Below, one piece after another: positions 31,404 through 41,035 of a stretch of 64,000 nucleotides of DNA; positions within the stretch are counted from its first letter, which is position 1; every line of letters begins with the position of its first letter. The translations under genes were made by a program, and so were the position numbers. The notes beneath the pieces were generated by a model. The model had not been told where the DNA came from. It saw only the letters and a program-made list of their open reading frames with translations, and searched no databases. Origin of the DNA: Silvimonas terrae (lineage in GTDB: Bacteria > Pseudomonadota > Gammaproteobacteria > Burkholderiales > Chitinibacteraceae); contig NZ_JACHHN010000003.1 in assembly GCF_014202765.1 (NCBI RefSeq), positions 310,001 through 374,000 of the forward strand. The letters are read 5' to 3'.

Positions 31404-32225
31404 TTAGAGGCTGAAACTTTCCTTACTGGCAACTATTTCAGTCGCCATCCTGAGTGCGGCATCGCGCTGATCGAGCGCCAGATTCACCCCGGCCAGTTGC
31501 CCCACCGGGACAAGCCCGATCAAGCTGTTACAGAGCCAGACCTGCTGCGCCACCAGCAAACGCGGCAATGAAATACGGTCTTGCGCGACCGGCCAGCCCA
31601 ATTGCCCGGCCGCAGTCATCGCCACGTCGCGCATAACGCCAGCGACGCCTGCGCCATCCAGCACCGGCGTGATCAATTGATCATCTTCCAGCATCAGGAT
31701 GTTGCTCATGCAGCCTTCAATCACCTGATCATCCCGATCCAGCAACAGCCCTTCAAAAATGGAAGGGTCTTGCCACTCCGCCCGCGCCAACACGTTTTCC
31801 AGCCGGTTCAGGTGCTTGATCCCGGCCAGACGCGGCTGCCAGCCTGCCCGCGTAGCGCACACGCGCACGCGGGCGCCACCCTCGGCAAACGCGCGCGGCG
31901 GGGCCAATGGGCTGATCTGCACAATGCGGTTGGGCTGTATGTCCGCCGGGTAGGTATATCCCCGCGGCGTCTCGCCCCGGGTCAGGATTAACTTGATGGT
32001 GGCATCACCGGTGACGGCTCTGCCCAGGTCTGCCAGCCAGGTGGCGTCATCCGGGGCGTGGATGCCCAGCGCGAGCGCGTCAGCACGCAAACGGGCAAGA
32101 TGACGCAGCAAGAAAGGAACCTTGCCGTCACGGGCGTAGAAGGTACGGAATACCCCGTCGCCAAACTGAAAGGCCCGATCCGACAAATCCAGCCGCTCGG
32201 CGGGCAGGCCGTTAATCAGCCTCAT
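31404..32225 (-). CDS. pabC: Aminodeoxychorismate lyase PabC
   Basis: PabC converts 4-amino-4-deoxychorismate to p-aminobenzoate and pyruvate, a folate precursor step. The 273-residue fold-type IV PLP enzyme begins RLINGLPAERLDLSDRAFQFGDGVFRT and has the Schiff-base Lys137 in LAGIKHLNRLENVLAR, plus EGCMSNILM, which is the family's cofactor phosphate loop. Its ATG overlaps the pabB stop by four bases, so synthesis is coupled with pabB. The length fits the family (E. coli 269). There is a 225-base gap to the sigma-54 regulator downstream, in which I see no gene. Confidence 0.93.
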   Translation of the reverse strand: MRLINGLPAERLDLSDRAFQFGDGVFRTFYARDGKVPFLLRHLARLRADALALGIHAPDDATWLADLGRAVTGDATIKLILTRGETPRGYTYPADIQPNRIVQISPLAPPRAFAEGGARVRVCATRAGWQPRLAGIKHLNRLENVLARAEWQDPSIFEGLLLDRDDQVIEGCMSNILMLEDDQLITPVLDGAGVAGVMRDVAMTAAGQLGWPVAQDRISLPRLLVAQQVWLCNSLIGLVPVGQLAGVNLALDQRDAALRMATEIVASKESFSL

Positions 32226-33526
32226 GGCGCGCTCTCCAGCCCCAGCGCCCGTAACAGGCCGCGTGCTTTATGGCGGGTTTCCTGCAGTTCGCGTTCCGGA
32301 TCGGAATCGGCCACGATACCGGCGCCAGCGCGCACATACAGATGCTGCTGATGCATCAGGAAGGTGCGAATCAGAATGTTGAAATCCATGCTGCCATCAT
32401 TACCGATATACCCCAGGCTGCCGGTATAAGCATGACGCGGGCGCTGTTCCAGCTCGCGGATGATTTGCATGCAGCGCACCTTGGGGCAACCAGTAATGGT
32501 GCCGCCGGGGAACAGCGCGCGCAGCACCTGCGCCGGGTTCACATCTGGCCGCACGCGGGCACGCACATTGGATTCAATATGATGCACAAAGGCATAGCTG
32601 GCGACCGCCATCAATTCGTCAACATGCACGCTACCCGGTTCAGCCACGCGCCCCAGATCATTGCGTTCCAGATCAACCAGCATGATGTGCTCGGCCCGTT
32701 CTTTGACGGTGGCCAGCAGTTGTTCTTTCAGGCGGGCATCTTCTGCGGGATCACTTGAGCGCGGGTGGGTGCCGGCAATCGGCCGGGTTTCGATGATGCC
32801 GTTGCGGACTTTCACAAGGCGCTCCGGCGAGGAACTGATGATGTCGTAGCCATCCAGATGGCAAATCGCGGAAAACGGCGCCGGATTGGCGGTACGCAAG
32901 CGCGTGTAAACATCGCTGGCCCCGCCACTGGCCAATTCAATGTCCCAGGCACGCGACAGATTGACCTGGAACACGTCGCCCTCGTAGACATAGCGCTTGC
33001 ACGCCAGCACGCCATCCAGGAAGGCTTGCGGGTCTTCTTCGGTAATATGGGCTACCTGCACAGGCGTCGTGGCTGACGCGGACAGACCGCCGATCACACT
33101 GGCAAGTTCGTCCAGCGCAGCGGCAGATTCAGCGACCAGCAGCCAGCGCCCGCTGTCGCGTTCATGCAGCACCGCCGCCGGACAGCGCCATAAGGCCGCG
33201 ACCGGTACATCACCACAATCCCGGTGCGCGACGGTGGGCTCAAACTGCTCCAGCAACTCATACGCGGCGTATACGCCCCAGCCACCAGTAAATGGCAAGT
33301 CGCTACCGGGGCCGGCATTCACAGGCAGTTGCGCCAGGTCTGCCAGAAACTGCGCGGCCTCTGCCTGGCGGTAGACGCGCCCTGTCTCTGGCAACGCCAG
33401 CAGGATATCCCAGCCCGTCTGGCCGGAAGATTGCATCAACAAGGGAAACCGCGCCGGCGCAACGGCGTGCAGGTCGGCCAGATCAACCGGGCCAGAGAGA
33501 TCGCGAACATGAAATGCAGAGGTCAT
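32222..33526 (-). CDS. pabB: Aminodeoxychorismate synthase component I PabB
   Basis: PabB aminates chorismate to 4-amino-4-deoxychorismate using ammonia from a PabA glutaminase. The start at ATG 33526 gives 434 residues. The open frame runs 16 codons further but without family support. The chorismate-binding half contains FQVNLSRAWDIE, FSAICHLDGYDIISSSPERLV, RPIAGTHPR (the PIAGT motif), DLERNDLGRV and the C-terminal GCPKVRCMQIIRELE. The Lys of the PIKGT-type motif, which marks ADC synthases that form a covalent intermediate, is replaced by Ala here (PIAGT), as also found in many anthranilate synthase TrpE proteins. The pabB assignment rests on its coupling with pabC. Confidence 0.88.
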   Translation of the reverse strand: MTSAFHVRDLSGPVDLADLHAVAPARFPLLMQSSGQTGWDILLALPETGRVYRQAEAAQFLADLAQLPVNAGPGSDLPFTGGWGVYAAYELLEQFEPTVAHRDCGDVPVAALWRCPAAVLHERDSGRWLLVAESAAALDELASVIGGLSASATTPVQVAHITEEDPQAFLDGVLACKRYVYEGDVFQVNLSRAWDIELASGGASDVYTRLRTANPAPFSAICHLDGYDIISSSPERLVKVRNGIIETRPIAGTHPRSSDPAEDARLKEQLLATVKERAEHIMLVDLERNDLGRVAEPGSVHVDELMAVASYAFVHHIESNVRARVRPDVNPAQVLRALFPGGTITGCPKVRCMQIIRELEQRPRHAYTGSLGYIGNDGSMDFNILIRTFLMHQQHLYVRAGAGIVADSDPERELQETRHKARGLLRALGLESAP

Positions 33527-33591
33527 GCTCGCAATTTTATCAGGCTTGCGCCCTGGCTTTGCGATGACAATCATTCATCAACGGCGCAAAT

Positions 33592-33621
33592 AAAAAGGGC
33601 TGCACAGTGGCAGCCCTTTTT
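33592..33621 (-). terminator. Intrinsic terminator of the fab operon
   Basis: AAAAAGGGCTGC and GCAGCCCTTTTT arms flank a short loop and are followed by T on both strands. It lies just past the fabF stop and marks the end of the fatty-acid operon. Confidence 0.9.
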
Positions 33622-33638
33622 GTCTGGAACAAACGCAG

Positions 33639-34880
33639 TTAAACGCGCTTGAACACCAGCGTACCGTTGGTACCACCAAACCCGAAGGAGTTGGAGATCG
33701 CCACCCGGATATTCATATCACGCGCCGTGTTGGCCACGTAATCCAGATCGCAACCGCCTTCAATGTCCTGGTCATCCAGGTTGATGGTCGGTGGGGACAC
33801 CTGGTTGTGCAGCGCCAGGACCGAGTACACGGCTTCTACACCACCCGCGCCGCCCAGCAAGTGGCCGGTCATGGATTTGGTGGAGTTCACCACCAGTTTC
33901 CTGGCGTGATCACCAAAAGCCATCTTCAACGCATTGGTTTCGTTGGCATCGCCCAGCGGGGTCGAGGTGCCATGCGCGTTGACGTAATCCACTTCGTCCA
34001 GATTGATCTTTGCGTCACGCAGCGCGTTGACCACGCCACGCGCCGGGCCTTCGGCACTCGGTGCGGTGATGTGGTGCGCGTCGGAGCTCATGCCAAAGCC
34101 AACCAGCTCGGCGTAAATCTTTGCGCCACGCTTGACGGCATGATCGTAGTCTTCCAGCACCAGCACGCCAGCGCCTTCGCCCATGACAAAGCCATCGCGA
34201 CCCTTGTCCCACGGACGGGAAGCACCAGCCGGATCATCATTACGGGTAGACAGCGCCTTCATGGCGGCAAAACCACCAATACCCAGACCGGTCACTGCGC
34301 CTTCTGCGCCGCCCGCCACCATCACATCGGCATCGCCGTACTGGATCATGCGGGCCGCATCGCCAATGCAATGCGCACCGGTCGTGCACGCAGACACAAT
34401 GCCATAGCTCGGGCCCTGAAAGCCCTTGTAAATGGTCACGTGACCGGCAATCAGGTTGGTCAGCGAGCCCGGAATGAAGAACGGACCAATCTTGCGTGGG
34501 CCACCGGCCAGCAAGGTGGCACCGGTTTCTTCGATCAACGGCAGGCCGCCAATACCAGAACCGATATTTACGCCAACGCGCGTCTTGTCCAGATCAGCGA
34601 CTTCTTCAATGCCCGAATCGGCAATGGCCTGGAAAGCCGCAGCAATCCCGTAATGGATGAACACATCCATACGGCGCGCGTCTTTGGGCGAAATATAGGT
34701 ACTGATGTCGAATTCTTTGACTTCACCGGCGATCTGGCAGGCGTAGTCTGTCGGATCAAAGCGGGTGATCTTGCTGATGCCGGATTTGCCGGCGAGAAGA
34801 TTCGCCCAGCCTGTTGCCACGTCATTGCCCACGGGCGAAACATGACCGAGGCCGGTAACGACTACTCTACGTTTGGACAC
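33639..34880 (-). CDS. fabF: 3-oxoacyl-ACP synthase II FabF
   Basis: FabF condenses malonyl-ACP with acyl-ACP in chain elongation. GTG 34878-34880 is the start (GGAG seven bases before it), giving 413 residues starting [17 protein letters not shown]. The longer frame to 34955 is not family-like. The catalytic Cys165 lies in [14 protein letters not shown], and the two histidines lie in [12 protein letters not shown] and [12 protein letters not shown]. It ends in [13 protein letters not shown]. It is the last gene of the yceD-rpmF-plsX-fabHDG-acpP-fabF operon, 195 bases after acpP. Confidence 0.97.
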   Translation of the reverse strand: MSKRRVVVTGLGHVSPVGNDVATGWANLLAGKSGISKITRFDPTDYACQIAGEVKEFDISTYISPKDARRMDVFIHYGIAAAFQAIADSGIEEVADLDKTRVGVNIGSGIGGLPLIEETGATLLAGGPRKIGPFFIPGSLTNLIAGHVTIYKGFQGPSYGIVSACTTGAHCIGDAARMIQYGDADVMVAGGAEGAVTGLGIGGFAAMKALSTRNDDPAGASRPWDKGRDGFVMGEGAGVLVLEDYDHAVKRGAKIYAELVGFGMSSDAHHITAPSAEGPARGVVNALRDAKINLDEVDYVNAHGTSTPLGDANETNALKMAFGDHARKLVVNSTKSMTGHLLGGAGGVEAVYSVLALHNQVSPPTINLDDQDIEGGCDLDYVANTARDMNIRVAISNSFGFGGTNGTLVFKRV

Positions 34881-35075
34881 GGTAATCTCCGAGAGTGAAC
34901 CGGATGTAACAAGAGCGGTGGCAATGGCGCAGCGCCCGCAGTCAGACTTCCCCAATCAATCTTTCAACACACAAAGCGTATTGAGAAGACGGATTGAAGT
35001 CACTGATGCAGGCGTTGGTCTTGCGCACCGCTCTGACCACAACCGCAAAGCGGCCATGGCGACGAATCGGAACGA

Positions 35076-35315
35076 TTACTTGCTCAGGTGGGCGCTGACG
35101 TAGTCAATCGCTTGCTGAACAGTAGTGATCTTCTCAGCTTCTTCGTCCGGGATCTCGCATTCGAATTCTTCTTCGAGTGCCATCACCAGCTCAACGGTGT
35201 CGAGGGAGTCGGCGCCGAGATCGTTCACGAAGGACGATTCGATTTTGACGTCGGTTTCCGGTACGCCAAGTTGCTCAGCAACGATTTTCTTCACGCGCTG
35301 TTCGATGTTTTCCAT
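35076..35315 (-). CDS. acpP: Acyl carrier protein
   Basis: AcpP carries acyl groups on 4'-phosphopantetheine through fatty-acid synthesis. From ATG 35315 it has 79 residues and starts [17 protein letters not shown], as other Neisseriales ACPs do. An in-frame TTG four codons earlier is less likely. The phosphopantetheine site is Ser37 in [14 protein letters not shown]. The protein is strongly acidic ([15 protein letters not shown]). It lies between fabG and fabF, 170 bases after fabG, the standard order. Confidence 0.97.
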   Translation of the reverse strand: MENIEQRVKKIVAEQLGVPETDVKIESSFVNDLGADSLDTVELVMALEEEFECEIPDEEAEKITTVQQAIDYVSAHLSK

Positions 35316-35485
35316 GGGTTTAGCCAAGCCTTTCTAAGATTCGGAAAAATGCGTCCGCATTCTACCAAAAAAAACCGGCGCGCCAAGCACCACAGCTTTC
35401 AATTGATGAAAATGCACACGCCATACGGTGGTAACACTACTTCCATTCTCCGGCACGCGTGAGTCAAAACGCCTGCCGGCAAGAA

Positions 35486-36229
35486 TCAGTTCATGAACAT
35501 GCCGCCGTTCACATGCAGCGTATTGCCGGTGACATAACCGGCTTTGTCGCTGGCGAGGAACGCCACTGCATCGGCAATGTCCTGCGGGTCGCCAAGGCGG
35601 CCCAGCGCAATGCTTTCGACCAGTTTTGCCTTTTGTTCTTCCGGCAGCACTTTGGTCATATCAGTATCAATAAAGCCTGGTGCCACGGCATTCACGGTCA
35701 CCCCACGGCTGCCAATTTCACGCGCCAGGGATTTGGTAAAACCAAACAAGGCCGCCTTGGCCGCCGAGTAATTGGTTTGACCCGGGTTACCGGTTGCCCC
35801 CACCACAGAGGCAATATTCACAATCCGGCCCCAACGGGCCTTCATCATGCCACGAATGACCGCTTTTGAAAGCTGGTACACGGGCTTGAGGTTGGTCGCC
35901 ATGATAGCGTCCCATTCCTCATCCTTCATGCGCATCAGCAAATTGTCGCGGGTAATGCCGGCATTGTTGACCAGGATGGTGATTGCGCCAAATTCTTTTT
36001 CAATCTGGCTAACAATTGCTTCGCACGCGCCCTCTTCGGTCACTTGCAGGCGCAGGCCCTGGCCTTTGGCGCCAGCGGCGTTCAAGTAGGCGGTAATGGC
36101 TTCGGCACCGCCGTCAGACGTTGCCGTGCCCAGCACGGTGGCGCCCTGTTTTGCCAGTTCCAGTGCAATCGCCTGGCCGATACCGCGCGACGCGCCTGTC
36201 ACCAGCGCAATCTTGCCTTCAAGACTCAT
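35486..36229 (-). CDS. fabG: 3-oxoacyl-ACP reductase FabG
   Basis: FabG reduces 3-oxoacyl-ACP with NADPH. The 247-residue short-chain dehydrogenase has the cofactor motif TGASRGIGQAIA (about 11-22), NNAGITRDNLL (NAG), the catalytic Ser region NIASVVGATGNPGQ and Tyr-x3-Lys in YSAAKAAL. It ends TLHVNGGMFMN, as is typical for FabG. The ATG at 36229 is preceded by GGAG seven bases away. It follows fabD by 77 bases on the same strand. Confidence 0.97.
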   Translation of the reverse strand: MSLEGKIALVTGASRGIGQAIALELAKQGATVLGTATSDGGAEAITAYLNAAGAKGQGLRLQVTEEGACEAIVSQIEKEFGAITILVNNAGITRDNLLMRMKDEEWDAIMATNLKPVYQLSKAVIRGMMKARWGRIVNIASVVGATGNPGQTNYSAAKAALFGFTKSLAREIGSRGVTVNAVAPGFIDTDMTKVLPEEQKAKLVESIALGRLGDPQDIADAVAFLASDKAGYVTGNTLHVNGGMFMN

Positions 36230-36306
36230 GGGTTGATCTCCTCAAATTCGTTTAACGCGATCATGAAGGCGGCCAGTCCAGGCAGCTCTTCACGCCGCGG
36301 CTTGAT

Positions 36307-37233
36307 TCAGAGCGCGGCGGCCAAAGCATCCAGCGCGGCCGGGTCGGTCAGCGCAAATTGCTGGGCCTCGGTGGCGATCCGTTTATTCAGACCGGCCAGT
36401 ACCTTGCCCGGACCGCATTCGGCGATCACGGTCACGCCGGCGGCGGCCATATGTTGTACGGTCTCGACCCAGCGCACCGGCATATACAGTTGGCGCACCA
36501 GGGCGTCGCGAATACGGTCAGGATCGCTATAGGCGGCGACGTCGGCATTGTGCACCACCGGTATTTCAGGCGATGCGATGGTGACGGCAGCCAGACGCGC
36601 TTTGAGGACCTCGGCCGCAGGCTTCATCAGATCACAGTGCGACGGCACCGAAACCGGCAGCAGCATGGCACGCTTGGCGCCGGCCGCCTTGGCCGTTTCG
36701 CACGCACGCTCAACAGCGGCCTTGGAGCCGGCAATCACCACCTGACCGGGCGAGTTGAAGTTAACGGCCTGTACCACATCGCCTTGAGCGGCTTGCGCGC
36801 ATGCGGCGACCACGGCGGCGTCATCCAGACCCAACACGGCGGCCATGGCACCTTCGCCAGCCGGCACCGCATTTTGCATGGCTTCGGCCCGCAAGCGCAC
36901 CAGTTGCAGCGCATCACCAAAGGCGAGCGAGCCCGCAGCGACCAGCGCGGCGTATTCACCCAGACTGTGACCCGCCAGCAGGTCTGGCGCACGGCCGCCA
37001 CGGGCTTGCCATGCGCGCCAGGCGGCAATGCCAGCGGTCAGCATGACAGGTTGGGTATTGACGGTGGCGTTGAGCGCCTCGGCCGGGCCTTCGGCAACCA
37101 TTTGCCACAGGTCCAGACCCAATACGCCAGAGGCTTCATCAAACGTGGCTTTGACCACGGGCACATCCGCCCATGCGTTCATCATGCCAATCGCCTGGGA
37201 ACCCTGACCGGGAAAGACAAATGCCAGTTTCAT
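36307..37233 (-). CDS. fabD: Malonyl-CoA:ACP transacylase FabD
   Basis: FabD loads malonyl groups from CoA onto ACP. The 308-residue protein starts MKLAFVFPGQGSQAIGM. It has the catalytic serine in LLAGHSLGEYAALVAAG (about Ser90), the conserved Arg in QLVRLRAEAMQ and the catalytic His in PVSVPSHCDLM. AAGGAGAAC-type ribosome-binding sequence sits ahead of ATG 37233. A hairpin with a T-rich tail lies between fabH and fabD, which may lower expression of the downstream genes or reflect a promoter before fabD. Confidence 0.97.
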   Translation of the reverse strand: MKLAFVFPGQGSQAIGMMNAWADVPVVKATFDEASGVLGLDLWQMVAEGPAEALNATVNTQPVMLTAGIAAWRAWQARGGRAPDLLAGHSLGEYAALVAAGSLAFGDALQLVRLRAEAMQNAVPAGEGAMAAVLGLDDAAVVAACAQAAQGDVVQAVNFNSPGQVVIAGSKAAVERACETAKAAGAKRAMLLPVSVPSHCDLMKPAAEVLKARLAAVTIASPEIPVVHNADVAAYSDPDRIRDALVRQLYMPVRWVETVQHMAAAGVTVIAECGPGKVLAGLNKRIATEAQQFALTDPAALDALAAAL

Positions 37234-37362
37234 GGATGTTCTCCTTTTGCCTCGCGCTTATTGGCCTGGCCCCACACACATCGCGGAGCGATGGCTGCAA
37301 GCGCGAAGTCTTTATCCGGTTGATCGCGAACGATCAAATTCAAATGACTGTTTGAAAAAACA

Positions 37363-37383
37363 AACGGCGCATAAAGCGCCGTT
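37363..37383 (-). terminator. Hairpin between fabH and fabD, possible attenuator
   Basis: AACGGCGC and GCGCCGTT arms around five bases, followed on the minus strand by TTGTTTTTTC. It sits just after the fabH stop, inside the fatty-acid operon. It may act as a partial terminator or as an RNA-processing hairpin that sets the fabH to fabD ratio. Confidence 0.6.
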
Positions 37384-37387
37384 GAGT

Positions 37388-38344
37388 TCAGTAGCGGATC
37401 AGCGCAGAGCCCCAGGCAAAACCGCCACCAATGCCTTCGAGCATCAAAGTCTGCCCTCGCTGAATCTTGCCGCTGCGGATACCTTCATCCAGCGCCAACG
37501 GAATCGACGCGGCCGAAGTATTACCGTGCCGGTCTACCGTGACAATGACCTGATCCATGGAAAGATGCAGATGTTTGGCTGTGGATTCGATAATGCGCAG
37601 GTTGGCCTGGTGCGGCACCAACCAGTCGATATCGGATTTTTCCAGACCGGCGGCCGTCAGGGTTTCCACCGCGATATCGGCCAGCGCGCGCACGGCAAAC
37701 TTGAAGACCGCGTTGCCTTCCATATAGATATACGGATTGCCGGAAATCTCGCCGCCTTGCAGACGGGCATCTGCTTTCAGGATGGAACGATAACGGCCAT
37801 CAGCGCGCAAACGGGTTTGCAGAATACCCGGCTCTTCACTTGCCGTCAGCACCACGGCACCGGCGCCATCCCCAAACAGGATGCAGGTACCACGGTCATT
37901 CCAGTCAACGATATTGGAGAGCTTTTCCGCACCGATCACGACGGCGCATTTGGCTGCACCGGTCTGCACAAATTTGTCGGCCGTCGCCAGGGCATAGATA
38001 AAGCCGGAACAGACCGCTTGCACGTCAAATGCCGGGAAACCATGCACGCCCAGTTTGTCTTGCAAGATGCAGGCCGTTGACGGGAACACGCTGTCTGGCG
38101 TGGTGGTCGCAACAATCAACAGATCAATATCTTCAGGCGTTTTGCCCGCTGCGGCCAGCGCTTGTTCGACGGCCTTGAGCGCCATGTCAGACGTGGCTTC
38201 ACCTTCGGCGGCGATACGGCGTTCGCGGATACCGGTCCGCGAAACGATCCACTCGTCGCTGGTTTCCACTTTCTGCGCCAGTTCTTGATTGGTCAGCGTT
38301 TTGGCCGGCAGGTAAGAACCTGTGCCGGCAATGCGCGAATACAT
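37388..38344 (-). CDS. fabH: 3-oxoacyl-ACP synthase III FabH
   Basis: FabH starts fatty-acid chains by condensing acetyl-CoA with malonyl-ACP. The 318-residue protein begins [19 protein letters not shown]. The catalytic Cys112 is in [14 protein letters not shown], the His is in [11 protein letters not shown] and the Asn in [14 protein letters not shown] lies about eight bases before ATG 38344. It follows plsX by 43 bases. The length matches other FabH proteins (E. coli 317). Confidence 0.97.
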   Translation of the reverse strand: MYSRIAGTGSYLPAKTLTNQELAQKVETSDEWIVSRTGIRERRIAAEGEATSDMALKAVEQALAAAGKTPEDIDLLIVATTTPDSVFPSTACILQDKLGVHGFPAFDVQAVCSGFIYALATADKFVQTGAAKCAVVIGAEKLSNIVDWNDRGTCILFGDGAGAVVLTASEEPGILQTRLRADGRYRSILKADARLQGGEISGNPYIYMEGNAVFKFAVRALADIAVETLTAAGLEKSDIDWLVPHQANLRIIESTAKHLHLSMDQVIVTVDRHGNTSAASIPLALDEGIRSGKIQRGQTLMLEGIGGGFAWGSALIRY

Positions 38345-38387
38345 GGATTTATTCTCCTGGCAGGATCTGAACGGGCGTTAGGCCCGC

Positions 38388-39446
38388 TCAGGCTAAAGGC
38401 GTATCGGGGGAGACGGCAGCCGGCTGCGCGGCGAGCAATTCAAGCTCTTGCTGCACCTGCTCGGCAATGCGCTGGGTCACACCGGCGCGGGCTTCATCCA
38501 CAGCTTGTGAAAGTGCCCAGTAAAACGCCATGCGATCCGCTCCGCCATGGCTTTTTACCACAATACCATTGAGGCCGAGCAAAGATGCGCCATTGTACCG
38601 CCGTGGATCAACACGCTTCTTGAACCGGGACAATACCGGCCAGGCCAGCCCGGCCAACAAGCGCGACCACCAGTTGCGCAGGAATTCTTCACGCAACTGC
38701 TCAGCAATCATCTTGGCCAGACCTTCAGAGGTCTTGAGGGCCACATTGCCGGTAAAGCCGTCAGCCACGATCACATCAACCGTGCCGGCATAGATATCGT
38801 CACCTTCCACGTTGCCATGGAAATTGAGATTGGAACGGCGCAAGAGTTCAGCGGCCTCTTTGACCACCTCATTACCCTTGATTTCTTCTTCGCCAATATT
38901 GAGCAGACCCACAGTCGGGCGAGCCTGCTGGCGCGTGGCGGAAACCAGCATGGCGCCCATGATCGCAAACTGCACCAGATGCTGCGGAGTGCAATCGACG
39001 TTGGCGCCCAGGTCCAGCACGCAGGAAAAGGTGTTTTTGCGCGTCGGCAGCATTTTGGCAATGGCCGGACGGTCAATCCCCTTGATGGTCTTGAGCACAA
39101 AACGTGCTGTGGCCATCAAGGCACCGGTATTGCCGGCCGAGACACAGGCGTTGGCACCACCGGATTTAACCAGGTTGATTGCTACTCGCATGGACGAGTC
39201 TTTCTTGTTCTTCAGCGCCGATTGCGGCGCCTCATCCATGGTGACCACCTCAGTGGCCGGCTGCACCCGCAGGCGCGGGCCGAGCGTGCGGTGGCGCGCC
39301 CTGAGTTCAGCCTCAATGGCGTCCGGCATCCCCACCAGCACGATGTTGACATCGGGGTGTTCGTCCAGAAAGCGCAGTGCGGCAGGTACGGTGACATGAG
39401 TACCATGGTCACCGCCCATCGCGTCGACAGCTACAGTAATATCCAT
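38388..39446 (-). CDS. plsX: Phosphate acyltransferase PlsX
   Basis: PlsX makes acyl-phosphate from acyl-ACP for phospholipid synthesis. From ATG 39446 it has 352 residues starting [15 protein letters not shown], the family's standard N-terminus. The extra 17 codons upstream to 39497 are rejected. Further signatures are [28 protein letters not shown] (read at about 98-125) and [19 protein letters not shown]. It lies between rpmF and fabH as in many proteobacteria, with 117 bases to rpmF. Confidence 0.96.
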   Translation of the reverse strand: MDITVAVDAMGGDHGTHVTVPAALRFLDEHPDVNIVLVGMPDAIEAELRARHRTLGPRLRVQPATEVVTMDEAPQSALKNKKDSSMRVAINLVKSGGANACVSAGNTGALMATARFVLKTIKGIDRPAIAKMLPTRKNTFSCVLDLGANVDCTPQHLVQFAIMGAMLVSATRQQARPTVGLLNIGEEEIKGNEVVKEAAELLRRSNLNFHGNVEGDDIYAGTVDVIVADGFTGNVALKTSEGLAKMIAEQLREEFLRNWWSRLLAGLAWPVLSRFKKRVDPRRYNGASLLGLNGIVVKSHGGADRMAFYWALSQAVDEARAGVTQRIAEQVQQELELLAAQPAAVSPDTPLA

Positions 39447-39563
39447 CAGCTTTGGTCTGCTTTGCGAATCGCTTGGCCAGAATGGCGAACGGCGCAAGCA
39501 GGTTCTCCCGCTTGCGCCGCTGACATAACCATATGGTTATTAAGGGTTTTCACCCGTAGCGAA

Positions 39564-39743
39564 TTATTCGCCCTTGGCCTTGATCACACGACGGCCCTTG
39601 TAGAAACCGTTCGGGCTGATGTGGTGGCGCAGGTGAGCCTCACCGGTGGTCGCTTCAACAGCCAGCGCCGGCACGGTCAGGAAGTCATGGGCGCGATGCA
39701 TGCCGCGCTTGGACGGGGACTTTTTATTCTGTTGAACAGCCAT
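39564..39743 (-). CDS. rpmF: 50S ribosomal protein L32
   Basis: This short 59-residue ribosomal protein starts at ATG 39743 behind an AAGGAG site and begins [20 protein letters not shown]. It continues with the LSHHVSP-like region [18 protein letters not shown]. It lacks the zinc-binding Cys residues that some L32 proteins have, so it is the Cys-free form. The open frame goes further upstream only by chance. It is placed between yceD and plsX as expected. Confidence 0.97.
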   Translation of the reverse strand: MAVQQNKKSPSKRGMHRAHDFLTVPALAVEATTGEAHLRHHISPNGFYKGRRVIKAKGE

Positions 39744-39853
39744 TTGGGTACTCCTTGAAAACCAGTTATGTATTTGATGAACGACGGACGACGCTATAAG
39801 CACATCCGGCTTTACGGTCTCGTCCGTAGAACCAGTACAAAGTACAGGTTCTT

Positions 39854-40345
39854 TTATTCCGCTTTCCTGGTTTTCAGACCAGCCAGGACAGCAAACGGAT
39901 TGGGTTTCTTGCCTGCCTCTGTCGCGCCTTCTGTCCCGCCGCACTGATCGTGCACGGGCGCAAAAGGTACGGCGAGGATCACTTCTTCTTCGACCAGCGC
40001 TTCGATATCCAGCGCCGGATCGATGAGCATGCCTTCAAGGTCTTCGTCCTGCTCTTCGGCTTCGTCGAGCTTTGCTTCATCAGAGAACTGCGTCAGCAGC
40101 GTCTCAATGGCAAACGGCCAATCCATCGGCTTGAGGCAGCGCTGGCACACCAGACGCATTTGACCTTTTACCACCAGATTGAGCCAGGGACGTTCGATCT
40201 TGTCGACACCGCCTTGCAACTTCCACTCTGCCGAACCCGACTGATCAGCCAGTTGATCGAAGAGACGCGTAAGCGACGACACCGCAATGGTGCCGGACAA
40301 CTGCTGCTGCTCGCGCGAAAAAGCCGCGCTGTCGATCACTGTCAT
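39854..40345 (-). CDS. yceD: YceD (DUF177) family protein
   Basis: YceD proteins are small acidic cytoplasmic proteins almost always encoded before rpmF. Some homologues are linked to 23S rRNA synthesis or accumulation. From ATG 40345 it has 163 residues, starting [17 protein letters not shown]. It carries the conserved [13 protein letters not shown] (Cys-x2-Cys), an acidic [12 protein letters not shown] stretch and a later QCGG. An earlier ATG at 40375 is in frame, but a good TTGACA/TATATC promoter would start transcription at or after it, so I prefer the later start. It is the first gene of the fatty-acid operon. Confidence 0.88.
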   Translation of the reverse strand: MTVIDSAAFSREQQQLSGTIAVSSLTRLFDQLADQSGSAEWKLQGGVDKIERPWLNLVVKGQMRLVCQRCLKPMDWPFAIETLLTQFSDEAKLDEAEEQDEDLEGMLIDPALDIEALVEEEVILAVPFAPVHDQCGGTEGATEAGKKPNPFAVLAGLKTRKAE

Positions 40346-40375
40346 CGCCAAGGTTCGAGCCAAGAAACCGCGCAT

Positions 40376-40403
40376 GATATAATCCGCGACGTCCTTCTGT
40401 CAA
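40376..40403. promoter_or_regulatory. Overlapping divergent promoters of yceD and yceF
   Basis: On the minus strand TTGACA (40403-40398) and TATATC (40381-40376) are 16 bases apart and face yceD. On the plus strand a perfect TATAAT at 40378-40383 faces yceF, with only a weak -35. The two -10 boxes overlap, so the polymerases would compete. Confidence 0.55.
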
Positions 40404-40435
40404 AGGCTTTTTGAGTCAAAGCACAAGAATTTCCC

Positions 40436-41035
40436 ATGCAAAAACAAGCTCTTCCAATCAGACCGCTGATCCTGGCTTCAACATCCGTTTATCGCCGCGA
40501 ACTCTTGTCCCGGCTGGGTTTGCCTTTTGAGACGGCCTCGCCCATGGTCGATGAAACCCCGCAGACGGGCGAAACCGCAGCCCACACCAGCTTGCGTCTG
40601 GCTATCTCCAAGGCTGTTGCACTTAAGGGTGCTTTTCCCAACGCGCTCTTGATCGGGTCAGACCAGGTTGCACTCCTGGATGGCCAGCAACTGGGCAAAC
40701 CCGGCACGCACGAGCGCGCAGTCTCGCAACTCACCCTGATGCGTGGCCGCACAGTGGCATTTCACACCGCCGTGGCCGTACACGACGCCCAATCCGGCGT
40801 GACCCACAGCGCCACTGACATTACCCGCGTGACCCTGCGTCATTACAGCGACGCACAGATTGAACACTATCTGCGCCGTGAACAACCCTACGATTGCGCC
40901 GGCAGCGCCAAGGTGGAAAGCCTGGGTATTGCGATGATCGCCGCCGTAGAATCAACCGACCCCACTGCGCTGATCGGCCTGCCTTTGATCGCGCTGTGCA
41001 ATCTCTTGCAACAACATGGTGTGGAGGTCCTGTGA
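40436..41035 (+). CDS. yceF: Maf/YceF nucleotide pyrophosphatase
   Basis: Maf proteins are nucleoside triphosphate pyrophosphatases that remove modified or excess nucleotides; the YceF branch acts on m7GTP. The 199-residue protein shows LILASTSVYRRELLSRLG (about 11-28), the SxSxxR substrate loop, VDETPQTGE and the LLIGSDQVALLDG motif with the catalytic Asp. Its place beside yceD-rpmF supports YceF rather than the YhdE branch. The start at ATG 40436 follows a TATAAT box by 52 bases. Its stop overlaps the next gene's GTG by four bases. Confidence 0.9.
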   Translation: MQKQALPIRPLILASTSVYRRELLSRLGLPFETASPMVDETPQTGETAAHTSLRLAISKAVALKGAFPNALLIGSDQVALLDGQQLGKPGTHERAVSQLTLMRGRTVAFHTAVAVHDAQSGVTHSATDITRVTLRHYSDAQIEHYLRREQPYDCAGSAKVESLGIAMIAAVESTDPTALIGLPLIALCNLLQQHGVEVL

